The notes beneath the pieces were generated by a model. The model worked only from the letters and a program-made list of their open reading frames with translations. It was not told the DNA's origin and did no database searches. Shown here one piece after another: positions 1-11,203 of a stretch of DNA of 64,000 nt (positions are counted from its first letter, which is position 1; every line of letters begins with the position of its first letter). This stretch comes from Mucilaginibacter paludis DSM 18603. Lineage in GTDB: Bacteria > Bacteroidota > Bacteroidia > Sphingobacteriales > Sphingobacteriaceae. The stretch is taken from contig NZ_CM001403.1 in NCBI RefSeq assembly GCF_000166195.2, forward strand, positions 5,040,432-5,104,431, read 5' to 3'. The position numbers were made by a program, and so were the translations under genes.

Positions 1-1
1 C

Positions 2-868
2 CTGACAGCTAATGGGTTTAACGAGATCATGTCCAACTCGCTCACTAAATCGGTCTATGCCGAAAATATTGATGAGGCGGTAAAGATATTGAACCCGCTG
101 AGCAGCGATCTGGATATCATGCGCCAAACGTTATTGTTTTCGGGCCTGGAAGCGCTGGCTTATAACCAGAACCGCAGAAATATGGATTTGAAGTTTTACG
201 AGTTTGGTAAAACCTACAACCTGAAGGAAGAAAAGTACGTGGAGAACCAACGCTTTGCTTTATTTTTAAGCGGGGCAATGCAAACAGAAAATTGGAACGC
301 CAAAACAACAGCGGCAACATTTTACAATTTAAAGGCCGTAGTTGACGGATTGATGGCCCGTCTTAACGTTACCGATTTTACTGTAGAGGATACTGCCGAC
401 ACTAATTTTGCTTATGGTTTAAAATACAACCGTGGCAATAAAACATTGGTGAGTTTTGGCGCCGTAAGTAAGCCTGCCTTAAAAAAAGCCGACGTAGATA
501 AGGAAGTATTTTATGCCGATTTTAATTTTGATGTATTGTTGGGCCTGGCTAAAAAGAATACGATAGTTTACCGGGAGGTATCTAAATTTCCGGCCGTGCG
601 GCGCGATTTATCTATGCTGATTGATAAAGGCGTATCTTTCCAGCAGTTAAAAGGCATAGCCCAGAAAACCGAGCGTAAATTGCTTAAGGATGTAAACGTG
701 TTTGATGTTTACCAGGGAGATAAGCTGCCATCAGGAAAAAAATCTTATGCGCTGAGCTTTGTATTGCAAGACGAGGAGAAAACATTAACCGACAAAGCTA
801 TTGACGCCATAATGCAAAAATTAATTTATAACTTCGGTAAAGAGGCCGGGGCAGAGATCAGGAAATAG
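2..868 (+). CDS. pheT: Phenylalanine--tRNA ligase beta subunit, 3' part (5' end outside window)
   Basis: Partial gene: the reading frame is open back to base 2, so the first Met at base 29 is internal. The product is the C-terminal 288 residues of the PheT subunit, which with PheS forms the (alpha-beta)2 enzyme charging tRNA-Phe. The visible part holds the end of the catalytic-like B6/B7 core (NSLTKS near the start, LRQTLL-like segment) and the terminal anticodon-binding FDX-ACB domain over roughly the last 95 residues (FPAVRRDLSMLID, then KSYALSFVLQDEEKTLTD). Family membership is clear. Nothing odd was seen. No obvious terminator follows before the next gene. Confidence 0.95.
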   Translation: MTANGFNEIMSNSLTKSVYAENIDEAVKILNPLSSDLDIMRQTLLFSGLEALAYNQNRRNMDLKFYEFGKTYNLKEEKYVENQRFALFLSGAMQTENWNAKTTAATFYNLKAVVDGLMARLNVTDFTVEDTADTNFAYGLKYNRGNKTLVSFGAVSKPALKKADVDKEVFYADFNFDVLLGLAKKNTIVYREVSKFPAVRRDLSMLIDKGVSFQQLKGIAQKTERKLLKDVNVFDVYQGDKLPSGKKSYALSFVLQDEEKTLTDKAIDAIMQKLIYNFGKEAGAEIRK

Positions 869-1035
869 CATTTGTTAGATGTTAGTAGGTTATTAAGTTA
901 ATATGTTGTTAAATTTATCGGATATTTGTATGAAGTTTATTCATAGTCGTTGTCGGGATATTTAAAAAACAAATAACGTGATAGTAAGTCAGCCAGATAA
1001 CCAATCACTCTTTAACAAAACAATTAGAATAAGTA

Positions 1036-1326
1036 ATGGCTGTATTAGCTGAACATCTGGATAAAGTTATAGAAAAAACAGAGAGGTTAATTGAACTTTG
1101 TGGTGCTTTACAGGAAGAAAATGATTTGATGAAGCTGGAAAACCAGTCCTTAAAAGTAGCACTGTCAGCAAGTAAAGAAAAGAATAAAGAGTTTGAAGAA
1201 AAGCTTCGTGTATTGAAGTTAGCCAAGTCGTTTTCAGAAACAAATGAAAAAACGCTTGACATCAAGCAAAAAATTAACGAATTTGTGCGGGAAATAGATA
1301 AGTGTATTGTATTGCTTAAAAAGTAA
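1036..1326 (+). CDS. Small coiled-coil protein upstream of zapA
   Basis: A 96-residue protein, acidic/basic and almost wholly helical. Heptad-like Leu/Ile spacing runs from about residue 10 to 65 (KLENQSLKVALSASKEK), and a second short helix follows. It has no signal peptide or membrane segment. It sits 21 bases before the zapA start and is probably co-transcribed with it. A small uncharacterised coiled-coil protein is often found before zapA in Bacteroidota. A role with ZapA at the division ring, in the manner of ZapB, is inferred only from position and shape; sequence identity to ZapB is not claimed. Confidence 0.75.
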   Translation: MAVLAEHLDKVIEKTERLIELCGALQEENDLMKLENQSLKVALSASKEKNKEFEEKLRVLKLAKSFSETNEKTLDIKQKINEFVREIDKCIVLLKK

Positions 1327-1347
1327 TACAAAAAAGTGAAATGCTCA

Positions 1348-1638
1348 ATGGGAGAAATCTCCATAAAAATAAATATTGCTGACAGAGTTTACCCCTTAAA
1401 GGTAAACATGGAAGAGGAAGAAATAATACGCAGAGCGGCTAAACTAATTAATGACCGGGTGAAGGAATACCAGGAAAATTATGCAGTTAAGGATAAGCAG
1501 GACCTGCTTTCGATGTGTGTGCTACACTACGCTACATCGGCTTTAAAAGCCGAGAAAAGGGTAGGGGTTGAAGACACGGAAGTAGCGGAAAGGGTTTACC
1601 ATTTAGATAATTTGTTGTCGGAGTTTTTCTCAAAGTAA
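1348..1638 (+). CDS. zapA: Cell division protein ZapA
   Basis: A 96-residue ZapA-family protein, a cytoplasmic FtsZ-ring-associated factor that cross-links FtsZ filaments. The N-terminal beta-rich part (EISIKINIADRVYPLKV) is followed by the long dimerising helix (EEIIRRAAKLINDRVKEY and onward). The start at ATG 1348 is chosen because the family begins MGEISIKI. An in-frame GTG at 1336 would add four residues with no family support. A structured RNA and rny follow, an arrangement recalling the zapA-6S RNA pairing of gamma-proteobacteria. Confidence 0.9.
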   Translation: MGEISIKINIADRVYPLKVNMEEEEIIRRAAKLINDRVKEYQENYAVKDKQDLLSMCVLHYATSALKAEKRVGVEDTEVAERVYHLDNLLSEFFSK

Positions 1639-1674
1639 TAACGTTCTTTATCATACTAAGAGCAATTAAGATTT

Positions 1675-1835
1675 AACCGCAGTTAAATTTTAAGTTTCAC
1701 TATTTATAAACTTAACACTTCAATATGAATGGAAGCGAGAGGGTATACGTTATTTCGAAGTATCTAACGATGATCCGGCTTTCAACACTTTATCGAAGTT
1801 TAATAATACATGAGGCTTAGAGTTTAGTTGCGGTT
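1675..1835 (+). ncRNA. ssrS: Structured RNA between zapA and rny, probable 6S RNA
   Basis: The 218-base gap between zapA and rny contains a sequence whose two ends pair over 25 contiguous base pairs: 1675-1699 with 1811-1835, including several G-U wobbles and no bulge. A run of seven T residues follows immediately (1834-1840), so the closing stem resembles that of an independently terminated transcript. A long rod closed by an end-to-end stem, about 160 nt long and next to zapA, fits 6S RNA, which binds housekeeping RNA polymerase by mimicking an open promoter. The stem is seen directly; the 6S identity is inference from length, shape and neighbourhood. A covariance-model search would settle it. 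Confidence 0.65.
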
Positions 1836-1856
1836 TTTTTATTTTATACCAATTAT

Positions 1857-3419
1857 ATGAATATATTATATGCAATTATCGGGCTGTTGGTGGGCATCGG
1901 AGCGGGTGTGCCAATCGGTCGTTTTTTATTAAGAAAGCTCTTCCGCGATCAGGAAGTAGCTGCGCAAAATAAAGTAAAGAAAATTTTAAAGGATGCTGAA
2001 AATAATGCCGAGATTTTAAAAAAGAACAGGCTTTTAGAGGCAAAAGAGAAATTTTTGCAGATGAAAGGTGAGCATGAGCAGGAAGTAAACGCGAAGAACA
2101 ATGCCATCAATCAGCGCGAAAACAGCTTAAAGCAAAAGGAACAATCACTGAACCAAAAGCTTGAAAACGCTAATCGTAAAGATCAGGAAATTGAAAATGC
2201 GCGCAAAAACCTGGAAAAGCAAACCGAAATCGCTTTAAAGAAACAGGAAGATGTGGAACTGCTAAAAAATCAGCATTTACAGCAATTGGAAAACATTGCA
2301 GGCCTATCTGCCGAAGAAGCTAAAAATCAGTTGGTGGATAACCTGCGCGAAGAAGCCCGTACCAAGGCCATGATGCAGATTAAGGATATTGTTGACGAGG
2401 CTAAACTTACTGCTACCAAGGAGGCCAAGAAAATTGTGATCCAAACGATACAACGTACCGCTACCGAAAGTGCTATTGAAAACACGGTTTCAATCTTTAA
2501 TATTGATAACGACGAAGTAAAAGGGCGCATTATTGGGCGTGAAGGCCGTAACATCCGTGCGCTTGAAGCAGCTACCGGTATTGAAATCATTGTAGACGAT
2601 ACCCCTGAGGCCATTATCTTATCGGGATTTGACCCAGTGAGGCGCGAAATTGCCCGTTTGGCTATGCACCGTTTGGTTACCGACGGGCGTATTCACCCGG
2701 CACGTATTGAAGAGGTGGTAGCCAAAACCAAGAAGCAGATAGAAGAAGAAATTGTTGAAATAGGTGAACGTACCGTAATTGACCTCGGTATCCATGGTTT
2801 GCATCCCGAATTAATCAGGATGGTTGGCCGGATGCGTTACCGTTCGTCATACGGGCAAAACCTGTTGCAACACTCGCGCGAAGTAGCTAATTTTTGTGCT
2901 ACCATGGCGGCTGAGTTAGGGTTAAATGTAAAGCTTGCTAAACGCGCAGGTTTGTTACATGATATAGGTAAGGTGCCTGATGATAATCCGGAGTTACCCC
3001 ACGCTATATTGGGTATGCAACTTGCCGAAAAATATAAAGAGCACCCGGAAGTATGTAACGCCATTGGTGCCCACCATGATGAGGTGGAGATGACTTCGAT
3101 GATATCGCCTATCATCCAGGCTTGCGATGCCATATCGGGTGCACGCCCAGGTGCACGCCGCGAGGTTGTTGAGAGTTACATCAAGCGTTTAAAAGAACTT
3201 GAAGAACTGGCTCTGTCATACCCAGGTGTAGAAAAAACATTTGCTATCCAGGCCGGCCGCGAGTTGCGCGTAGTTGTTGAAAGTGAAAAAATCAGCGATG
3301 CACAGTCAGAAATATTGGCTGCCGATATTTCAAACCGCATTCAAACCGAGATGACCTATCCGGGGCAGATCAAGGTAACCGTAATCAGGGAAACCAGATC
3401 GGTCGCGTTTGCAAAATAA
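1857..3419 (+). CDS. rny: Ribonuclease Y
   Basis: A 520-residue RNase Y, a membrane-anchored endoribonuclease that starts mRNA decay. An N-terminal transmembrane helix (about residues 2-22) is followed by a long charged coiled coil (about 30-195). A KH RNA-binding domain follows (GRIIGREGRNIRALEAATG, about 220-270), then an HD domain with the metal-binding dyad in LLHDIGK (His368-Asp369) and the later HHDEVE motif. Length and domain order are normal. The start lies 22 bases downstream of the 6S-like RNA terminal stem. Confidence 0.97.
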   Translation: MNILYAIIGLLVGIGAGVPIGRFLLRKLFRDQEVAAQNKVKKILKDAENNAEILKKNRLLEAKEKFLQMKGEHEQEVNAKNNAINQRENSLKQKEQSLNQKLENANRKDQEIENARKNLEKQTEIALKKQEDVELLKNQHLQQLENIAGLSAEEAKNQLVDNLREEARTKAMMQIKDIVDEAKLTATKEAKKIVIQTIQRTATESAIENTVSIFNIDNDEVKGRIIGREGRNIRALEAATGIEIIVDDTPEAIILSGFDPVRREIARLAMHRLVTDGRIHPARIEEVVAKTKKQIEEEIVEIGERTVIDLGIHGLHPELIRMVGRMRYRSSYGQNLLQHSREVANFCATMAAELGLNVKLAKRAGLLHDIGKVPDDNPELPHAILGMQLAEKYKEHPEVCNAIGAHHDEVEMTSMISPIIQACDAISGARPGARREVVESYIKRLKELEELALSYPGVEKTFAIQAGRELRVVVESEKISDAQSEILAADISNRIQTEMTYPGQIKVTVIRETRSVAFAK

Positions 3420-3507
3420 AAGCCGCCTTTAAACCGCGTAGCGCTCATGCACGCTAAAAACAGATTAAAGTGCATAATCTTCCCCCGTAGGGGAGACTTT
3501 GAAAACT

Positions 3508-4059
3508 ATGTCGACAAATAGTAAAAATACAAAAGCTTCTAAAGCCTTTCCGCCTGTAGGCGGAAAGGTTGAGAAGCGTCTTGTTGATACCTATTTTGAT
3601 CAATACGCCGAAAGCCATCAAAATCCAACAAATAAATTGATCCATTGGATATGTGTGCCGCTCATCGTGTTCAGCTTGCTGGGCGTGGTTTGGTCCATAC
3701 CCTTTCCTTACATCAAATTTCTGGGTAGTTATAACGGCTTTGTTAACTGGGCATCCTTTCTCATTGCTTTCTCAGTTTACTATTATTATAAACTATCGCC
3801 TGTACTGTCGTATTTTATGCTGCTCATTATTTTTGCCTTTAGTTATGGCATTATACAATTGGAGTTTTGGCAAAAAACAGGCGGCCCACAGGTATGGCAA
3901 TCATGCCTTGCGATATTTGTACTATCCTGGGGGGGCCAGTTTATTGGCCATAAAATAGAAGGTAAAAAACCATCCTTTTTAGATGATCTTAAATTTTTAT
4001 TAATCGGCCCGATATGGCTTGTTCATTTTATTCTGCTCAAACTAAAAATTAAGTATTAA
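3508..4059 (+). CDS. DUF962 / Mpo1-like membrane protein
   Basis: A protein of about 183 residues with four or more hydrophobic segments and the DUF962 signature (YFDQYAESHQNPTNKLIHW at the N-terminal side and FIGHKIEGKKPSF near the end). This family includes yeast Mpo1, an iron-dependent dioxygenase in 2-hydroxy fatty acid catabolism; the conserved histidines in SHQNPTNKLIH and FIGHK are present. A lipid alpha-oxidation role is inferred from the family. The start is taken at ATG 3508 (an in-frame TTG at 3499 is possible). Codons 13-21 (FPPVGG region) are made by a perfect DNA palindrome and look like an insert into a poorly conserved N-terminus. Confidence 0.8.
   Translation: MSTNSKNTKASKAFPPVGGKVEKRLVDTYFDQYAESHQNPTNKLIHWICVPLIVFSLLGVVWSIPFPYIKFLGSYNGFVNWASFLIAFSVYYYYKLSPVLSYFMLLIIFAFSYGIIQLEFWQKTGGPQVWQSCLAIFVLSWGGQFIGHKIEGKKPSFLDDLKFLLIGPIWLVHFILLKLKIKY
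3545..3568. repeat. Perfect short palindrome inside the DUF962 coding region
   Basis: Ten-base arms (3545-3554 and 3559-3568) pair perfectly around a TGTA loop. A related shorter hairpin with a CGTA loop lies just upstream of the gene (about 3480-3495, CCCC/GGGG core). The element is read in frame as the FPPVGGK segment. It looks like a small dispersed palindromic unit, but no copy number can be given from this window. Confidence 0.6.
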
Positions 4060-4289
4060 TGGATCCAGCTTCAAACTAATCTGTTTGAGGTGTTTATCAT
4101 TTAAATTCGTGTCTCTTTGCAGGTTTAAGTCTTCATACTCGCCTATTGGTGTTTTTATATGTGTTAAATTAATGTTAATTACTCATTGAAATTATATTAA
4201 AAATACAGGCTTATTTTCTATTAAAAATAATCTTTTATTAACATTGACTTAATGTTGATGGGCAACCTTTGTGCTCAAATCGAACACAA

Positions 4290-7200
4290 ATGAAAAAACT
4301 TTACCTTTTCCTGTTAACCAGCATCATACTCGGCATAGCCGGAGTAGCGAATGCACAGATTACCAGTGCTGTAATAAGCGGTAAAATTGTTGATCAGAAA
4401 GATCAGCCATTACCTGGAGTTACCATAACTGCCGTAAATACCAGTACCGGAACCAAATACGGTACACAAAGTAATGTTGACGGTCGTTATTCTATTCCCA
4501 ACGTAAACGCTGGTGGTCCTTACACCATTAGCGCCTCTTTTATTGGTTTTAAAAAACAAGAAAGAGTAAACGTTAACCTTAACCTGGGTAGCGTAACTTT
4601 CAACTTTAAATTAAGCGACGCGGCAACCGAGTTAAAAGCCGTAAACATTACCGGGACACCAACTAAAACCGGAACAAGCACAAGCATTAATCAAAACCTG
4701 ATCAGGAGGTTGCCCTCTGCAAACCGTAGTTTACAGGATTTAACCCGTACTACGCCGCAAAGTGCTAATAACTCTTTCCAGGGTACAAACTTTCGTTATA
4801 ACAACGTAACAGTGGATGGTGCCATTAATAATGACGCAATTGGCTTTAGCCCTTCATTGGGTGGTCAAACCAACCAATCCGGACAAGTAGGTAGCAGTAC
4901 ACGTACCAGCCCGATATCGGTTGATGCGATACAAGATATTCAAGTATATGTTGCACCTTACGACATTAAAATTGGTAACGTATTAGGTGGTAGTATTAAC
5001 GCGGTTACCCGCAGTGGTACAAACACCGTTACCGGTTCAATATACGGTTTTGGCCGTGGCGCTTTTTCGGTAGGTAAAAACAATATACCAGCTAACGTTG
5101 GTGGCGATGGATCAAAAGAGCCGAACGATTTCCATGATTATCAAACAGGATTCCGTTTAGGTTTGCCTATCGTAAAAGATAAATTATTCTTCTTTACAAA
5201 TGAGGAAATTGCCCGTCGTCAGGATCCTGTAATTGGTGCTGCGGGTGAAGGTACTTCTCAATTTATCATAACCGCTACCCAAGCTCAGCAGTTATCTGAT
5301 AAGTTCAAAGCGCTAACAGGTATTGATCCTGGCACTTATGGTAACACTACCATTTATTCCAATTCAAACAAATATTTTAACCGTTTAGACTGGAATATCA
5401 ACGATAAAAACCAATTAACGGTAAGAAATAACACCATATCATCAACAGCTACCAACCTGGAGCGCGATGGTGCTAACTTCCGTTTCAGTGGTATTGATTA
5501 TACATCACATAACAATTCAACTTCAACAGTTTTAGAGTTGAAATCACGTATATCTAATAACGCCAGCAACAGCTTGTTAGTAGGTTATTCAAGAGTTCAT
5601 GATTATCGCGATCCAAACTCAAATCCTGCATTGCCACAGATAGAAATTGGTGGTAATCAGTCCGGTTCAATAATCTTTATGGGTACAGACCGTGAGGCCG
5701 CCATTTTTGATATGCACCAAAACACCACTGAGTTTACGGATAACTTTACCTTAACTAAGGGCAAGCACACCTTTACCTTTGGTACACATAACGAGTTTTA
5801 TGATATCACATATAACTTTGTTAATGCCTGGAATGGTCGTGATTCTTATGCAAACGTTCAAGCCTTTTTAGATGGTTCGCCAACACGTGTGCGTAATAAC
5901 TATAACTACACCAATAACACACGTGATTACATTTTAGCTAATCCCTCTGCAAAATTCAATGTTAACCTTTTAAGTTTATATGCTCAGGATGACATACAGG
6001 TTACCGATAACCTCAAGGTTACTGCTGGCTTACGTTTTGACTACGCTGATGTAGCTAATAAACAGCCTTTAAGCGATAAAACTACCAGTGCCGCAGTTGA
6101 TACCTATTATGGCAATACATTTACTTACACAAAACCTAAAGATATCACCAATAAATATTTAGGTAATGTACAGGTAAACCCACGTGTATCTTTTAATTAC
6201 GATATCAATGGCGATCAAAGCGTTATATTGCGCGGTGGTACCGGTACATTTACAGGTCGTGTTCCATTTGCCTGGTTTGGATACGCATTTTATAACAATG
6301 GCGTAACCTACGGTGCTTATGATAACCAACCGGTATCAAAAGGTGGTAAAGGTGCCGAATTTACTGCCGGTACTAATCCAACTCAAGCACCAGCAAACGG
6401 CGGTTTAAACTTCGTTAATCAACAAGTACCGGCTCCTAACACCAGTGCAACAGGCCCAACACAAGTTGATATGATTGATAACAACTTTAAAATGCCACAA
6501 GTATGGAGAAGCAGTTTAGCATTGGATTACAAAACTGAAGATCAGTGGAAGTTTACTGTAGAAGGTATTTATACTGATGTTATCCGCGATTTAAAGTTCC
6601 AGCAGGTAAATACTGTTGATAATGTAACTTATTATCCATACGATACTCAACACATACAACCTATTTTTGTTAACTCAAAGGTTTCGGGTAACTTTACTAA
6701 CGCCTACCTTTTATCAAATACTAACCAAGGTTACCGTTATAGCTTAACCGGACAGATAGCAAAATCATTCCCTTTTGGTTTCGATGCTACCGCGGCTTAT
6801 ACTTACGGACAAGCTAAGGACGTTACAAATGGTATCCGTAATTCAATGGAGTCTAACTGGCAGTTAAACCAGGCTGCCAATCCTAACAACCCACAGGCAG
6901 CTTATTCTAACTTTGATATACGCCATCACATTGTTTCAACTTTAAACTACAGGTTGGTTTATGGTGCAGACAAGAAAATGTCATCTAACTTCACCGTTTT
7001 CTTTAGTGCGCAATCAGGTACACCTTACACCTTTGGTTTTTATAACACAGCTATTGATGGTACAGGTCAACAGGTTAACGTAGCTTATATTCCTAAAGTT
7101 GGCGAAACCGTTAATTTTTTCAAGGATATTACCGGCGGAAAAACTGCGGTGCAACAAGCTGCTGAATTTGATCAGTTTATCGACGGAAATGATTACTTGA

Positions 7201-7565
7201 AAACACGTCGTGGTCAATTTACAGAACGTAACGCTGCACGTACGCCATGGAATACTCAAGCTGACTTCCGTTTTACACAGGAATTCAACTTTGGAAGCGA
7301 AAAACACAAACAAATGTTAACTTTTACGTTTGACATTATCAACCTGACAAACTTGTTGAATAAAGATTGGGGACATTATTATTTCTCGTCAAACACTTTC
7401 AACTCAACCGCCAGTGTTGGTTTGGCTAAATCTGTTACACCTTCATTCACAAACGCTTCTACAACGTATCCAACTTATACGTTTAAAGATCCAGGAGTTC
7501 CTTATCAGGTTGATCCTTTCTTATCCCGTTATTCAATGCAATTCGGAGTACGTTACAGCTTCTAA
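4290..7565 (+). CDS. TonB-dependent receptor, Oar-like, with carboxypeptidase-regulatory domain
   Basis: A 1091-residue outer-membrane receptor. ATG 4290 gives a classic signal peptide (MKKLYLFLLTSIILG, cleavage near VANAQ). A CarboxypepD_reg-like domain follows (about residues 30-115, ISGKIVDQKDQPLPGVTITA), then a plug domain (about 120-260, including VLGGSINAVTRSGTN) and a long beta-barrel ending in an aromatic residue (YSMQFGVRYSF). The barrel type resembles Oar-family receptors, whose substrates are mostly unknown. It is not next to a SusD gene, so it is not a standard SusC. A weak promoter-like match (TTG 4244-4246, AACCTTTG 4264-4271) lies just upstream. Confidence 0.93.
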   Translation: MKKLYLFLLTSIILGIAGVANAQITSAVISGKIVDQKDQPLPGVTITAVNTSTGTKYGTQSNVDGRYSIPNVNAGGPYTISASFIGFKKQERVNVNLNLGSVTFNFKLSDAATELKAVNITGTPTKTGTSTSINQNLIRRLPSANRSLQDLTRTTPQSANNSFQGTNFRYNNVTVDGAINNDAIGFSPSLGGQTNQSGQVGSSTRTSPISVDAIQDIQVYVAPYDIKIGNVLGGSINAVTRSGTNTVTGSIYGFGRGAFSVGKNNIPANVGGDGSKEPNDFHDYQTGFRLGLPIVKDKLFFFTNEEIARRQDPVIGAAGEGTSQFIITATQAQQLSDKFKALTGIDPGTYGNTTIYSNSNKYFNRLDWNINDKNQLTVRNNTISSTATNLERDGANFRFSGIDYTSHNNSTSTVLELKSRISNNASNSLLVGYSRVHDYRDPNSNPALPQIEIGGNQSGSIIFMGTDREAAIFDMHQNTTEFTDNFTLTKGKHTFTFGTHNEFYDITYNFVNAWNGRDSYANVQAFLDGSPTRVRNNYNYTNNTRDYILANPSAKFNVNLLSLYAQDDIQVTDNLKVTAGLRFDYADVANKQPLSDKTTSAAVDTYYGNTFTYTKPKDITNKYLGNVQVNPRVSFNYDINGDQSVILRGGTGTFTGRVPFAWFGYAFYNNGVTYGAYDNQPVSKGGKGAEFTAGTNPTQAPANGGLNFVNQQVPAPNTSATGPTQVDMIDNNFKMPQVWRSSLALDYKTEDQWKFTVEGIYTDVIRDLKFQQVNTVDNVTYYPYDTQHIQPIFVNSKVSGNFTNAYLLSNTNQGYRYSLTGQIAKSFPFGFDATAAYTYGQAKDVTNGIRNSMESNWQLNQAANPNNPQAAYSNFDIRHHIVSTLNYRLVYGADKKMSSNFTVFFSAQSGTPYTFGFYNTAIDGTGQQVNVAYIPKVGETVNFFKDITGGKTAVQQAAEFDQFIDGNDYLKTRRGQFTERNAARTPWNTQADFRFTQEFNFGSEKHKQMLTFTFDIINLTNLLNKDWGHYYFSSNTFNSTASVGLAKSVTPSFTNASTTYPTYTFKDPGVPYQVDPFLSRYSMQFGVRYSF

Positions 7566-7630
7566 TTGTAAGAGAGGAAAAGTCTTGAGTTTTCAGTCAG
7601 GAAACCTTGAGCTGATACCTTTAATATAAT

Positions 7631-9594
<1,964 letters not shown>

Positions 9595-9647
9595 TGCGTT
9601 TTATAGGAATGCAAAAATATTCATAATTTACCAACCCATTGAGTGGA

Positions 9648-10514
9648 ATGATACGCGCATTTAAAAATTACTTTGCAATAACTAAAAAAGAGTGGAACGG
9701 AATGGTTGTGCTGATGCTTATTATCGCTTTGGTATTGGCCGCGCCCTATGTTTTTCAGTATTTCTATCCCAATAAATTGGTCGATCAGGACGAGTTTAAC
9801 CAGGCAATAGCCCGCTTGAAGAAAATTAAGCCTGCTATTGATCCTCAAAACGTATTTAAAGGTGAGGATGATGTTAAGGAGGCGCACCCGGTAATGTATC
9901 GGTTTAATCCTAATCATTTGCCTGTGGCGCAGTGGCTTCAATTGGGCTTAAGTGCGCGCCAGGTTGCCGGGATAAAAAAATACGAAGCCAAAGGCGGTAA
10001 GTTTTATACCAAGGCCGATGTGCAGAAGATGTACACTATTACTGCCGCCGACTATGCCCGGTTGGCCCCCTTTATTGATTTGCCGGAGGGCGAAGGCAGT
10101 GTGAAAAAAGAAGGGGTGATTTTAGAATTAAACACTGCAGACTCTGCCCAACTCACCACGTTAAGGGGTATAGGCCCCGCATTTGCCCAGCGTATTATAA
10201 ATTACCGCAATCAACTTGGCGGATTTTACCAGAAAGAGCAACTGATGGAAGTTTACGGCGTTGATACGGCAAAGTATGCTCAATTGGCTAAACAGTTTGT
10301 GCTTAACCCTAAAAAGATAGTTAAGCTACCTATTAACAAAGTAGCTGTTGACGATTTGCGACGGTTTCCATACCTCAACTTTAAACAAATGAACGCCATA
10401 GTTGAGTACCGTAAACAACATGGCAACTACTCTTCTATTAATGATTTAAAGGATATTGCCCTTTTGGATGAAGGAATTTTGCGTAAAATTGCGCCCTATT
10501 TAACTTTCAAATGA
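9648..10514 (+). CDS. Membrane-anchored helix-hairpin-helix (ComEA-like) protein
   Basis: A 288-residue protein from ATG 9648 with one N-terminal membrane helix (about residues 18-38, MVVLMLIIALVLAAPYVF). Three helix-hairpin-helix-like repeats follow: one around LGLSARQVAGIKKYEAKGG, one around LRGIGPAFAQRIINYRNQLG, and a last one with MNAIVEYRKQHGNYSS. HhH repeats of this type bind DNA in ComEA during DNA uptake. In Bacteroidota such proteins are common and mostly unstudied, so a DNA-uptake role is only a possibility. Its stop overlaps the apt start by four bases (ATGA), implying translational coupling. Confidence 0.85.
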   Translation: MIRAFKNYFAITKKEWNGMVVLMLIIALVLAAPYVFQYFYPNKLVDQDEFNQAIARLKKIKPAIDPQNVFKGEDDVKEAHPVMYRFNPNHLPVAQWLQLGLSARQVAGIKKYEAKGGKFYTKADVQKMYTITAADYARLAPFIDLPEGEGSVKKEGVILELNTADSAQLTTLRGIGPAFAQRIINYRNQLGGFYQKEQLMEVYGVDTAKYAQLAKQFVLNPKKIVKLPINKVAVDDLRRFPYLNFKQMNAIVEYRKQHGNYSSINDLKDIALLDEGILRKIAPYLTFK

Positions 10515-11038
10515 TAGAGCAACAAATTAAAACAGCTATTCGCGATATTCATGACTTTCCGAAGCCCGGGATTGTTTTTAAAGATATTACCCCGATATTG
10601 AAAGACCACGCGTTATGTCATAACATTGTTGAGGCCTTTGCCGATCAGTTACAGGGCGTGCGTATTGATGCTGTGGCCGGTGTTGAAAGCCGTGGCTTTC
10701 TGTTTGGTTTAATGCTGGCCATGCGCCTTGGCGTGCCATTTATACCCGTACGCAAAGCCGGTAAGCTGCCTTTTACAGTGAGGCGTAAAGTATATGAACT
10801 TGAATACGGAACTGCCACCATCGAGCTGCATACCGACGCGTTTGAACCGGGTAGCCATATATTAATCCATGATGATTTGCTGGCCACCGGCGGTACGGTA
10901 AGTGCTACCAGTGAATTGATCCAGGAGATGGGCGGCATAGTGGCTGGATTTTCGTTTGTTGTTGGCCTTGGGTTTTTAAATGGTGAGCAAAAAATCAGGC
11001 CTATCTCTGAGCGTGTCGTTGTTTTAGCCAATTATTAA
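10511..11038 (+). CDS. apt: Adenine phosphoribosyltransferase
   Basis: A 175-residue cytosolic purine-salvage enzyme converting adenine and PRPP to AMP and pyrophosphate. Family motifs are all present: DFPKPGIVFKDITPIL near the N-terminus, ESRGFLFG, the RKAGKLP flexible loop, and the PRPP-binding loop in ILIHDDLLATGGT (about residues 117-129). Length is normal. It is coupled to the upstream HhH gene by a four-base overlap. No clear terminator follows. Confidence 0.97.
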   Translation: MIEQQIKTAIRDIHDFPKPGIVFKDITPILKDHALCHNIVEAFADQLQGVRIDAVAGVESRGFLFGLMLAMRLGVPFIPVRKAGKLPFTVRRKVYELEYGTATIELHTDAFEPGSHILIHDDLLATGGTVSATSELIQEMGGIVAGFSFVVGLGFLNGEQKIRPISERVVVLANY

Positions 11039-11203
11039 ATAATGGTTAATTTTTTTAATAAGCATACTAACCTGTTAAAATATCCTGATTTAAACTAAAC
11101 TAAGTATCTGTACTGAAAACCATTTTATTCTATTATTTGTTGTGCTTTTGTATTGATGAAGCTATATAATATTTTATAACTTCGTTTAAAACCAATATAA
11201 AAT

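Noticed and set aside
4269..4289. Upstream TTG start of the TonB receptor
   Set aside because: It would place seven polar residues before a perfect signal peptide; ATG 4290 fits better.
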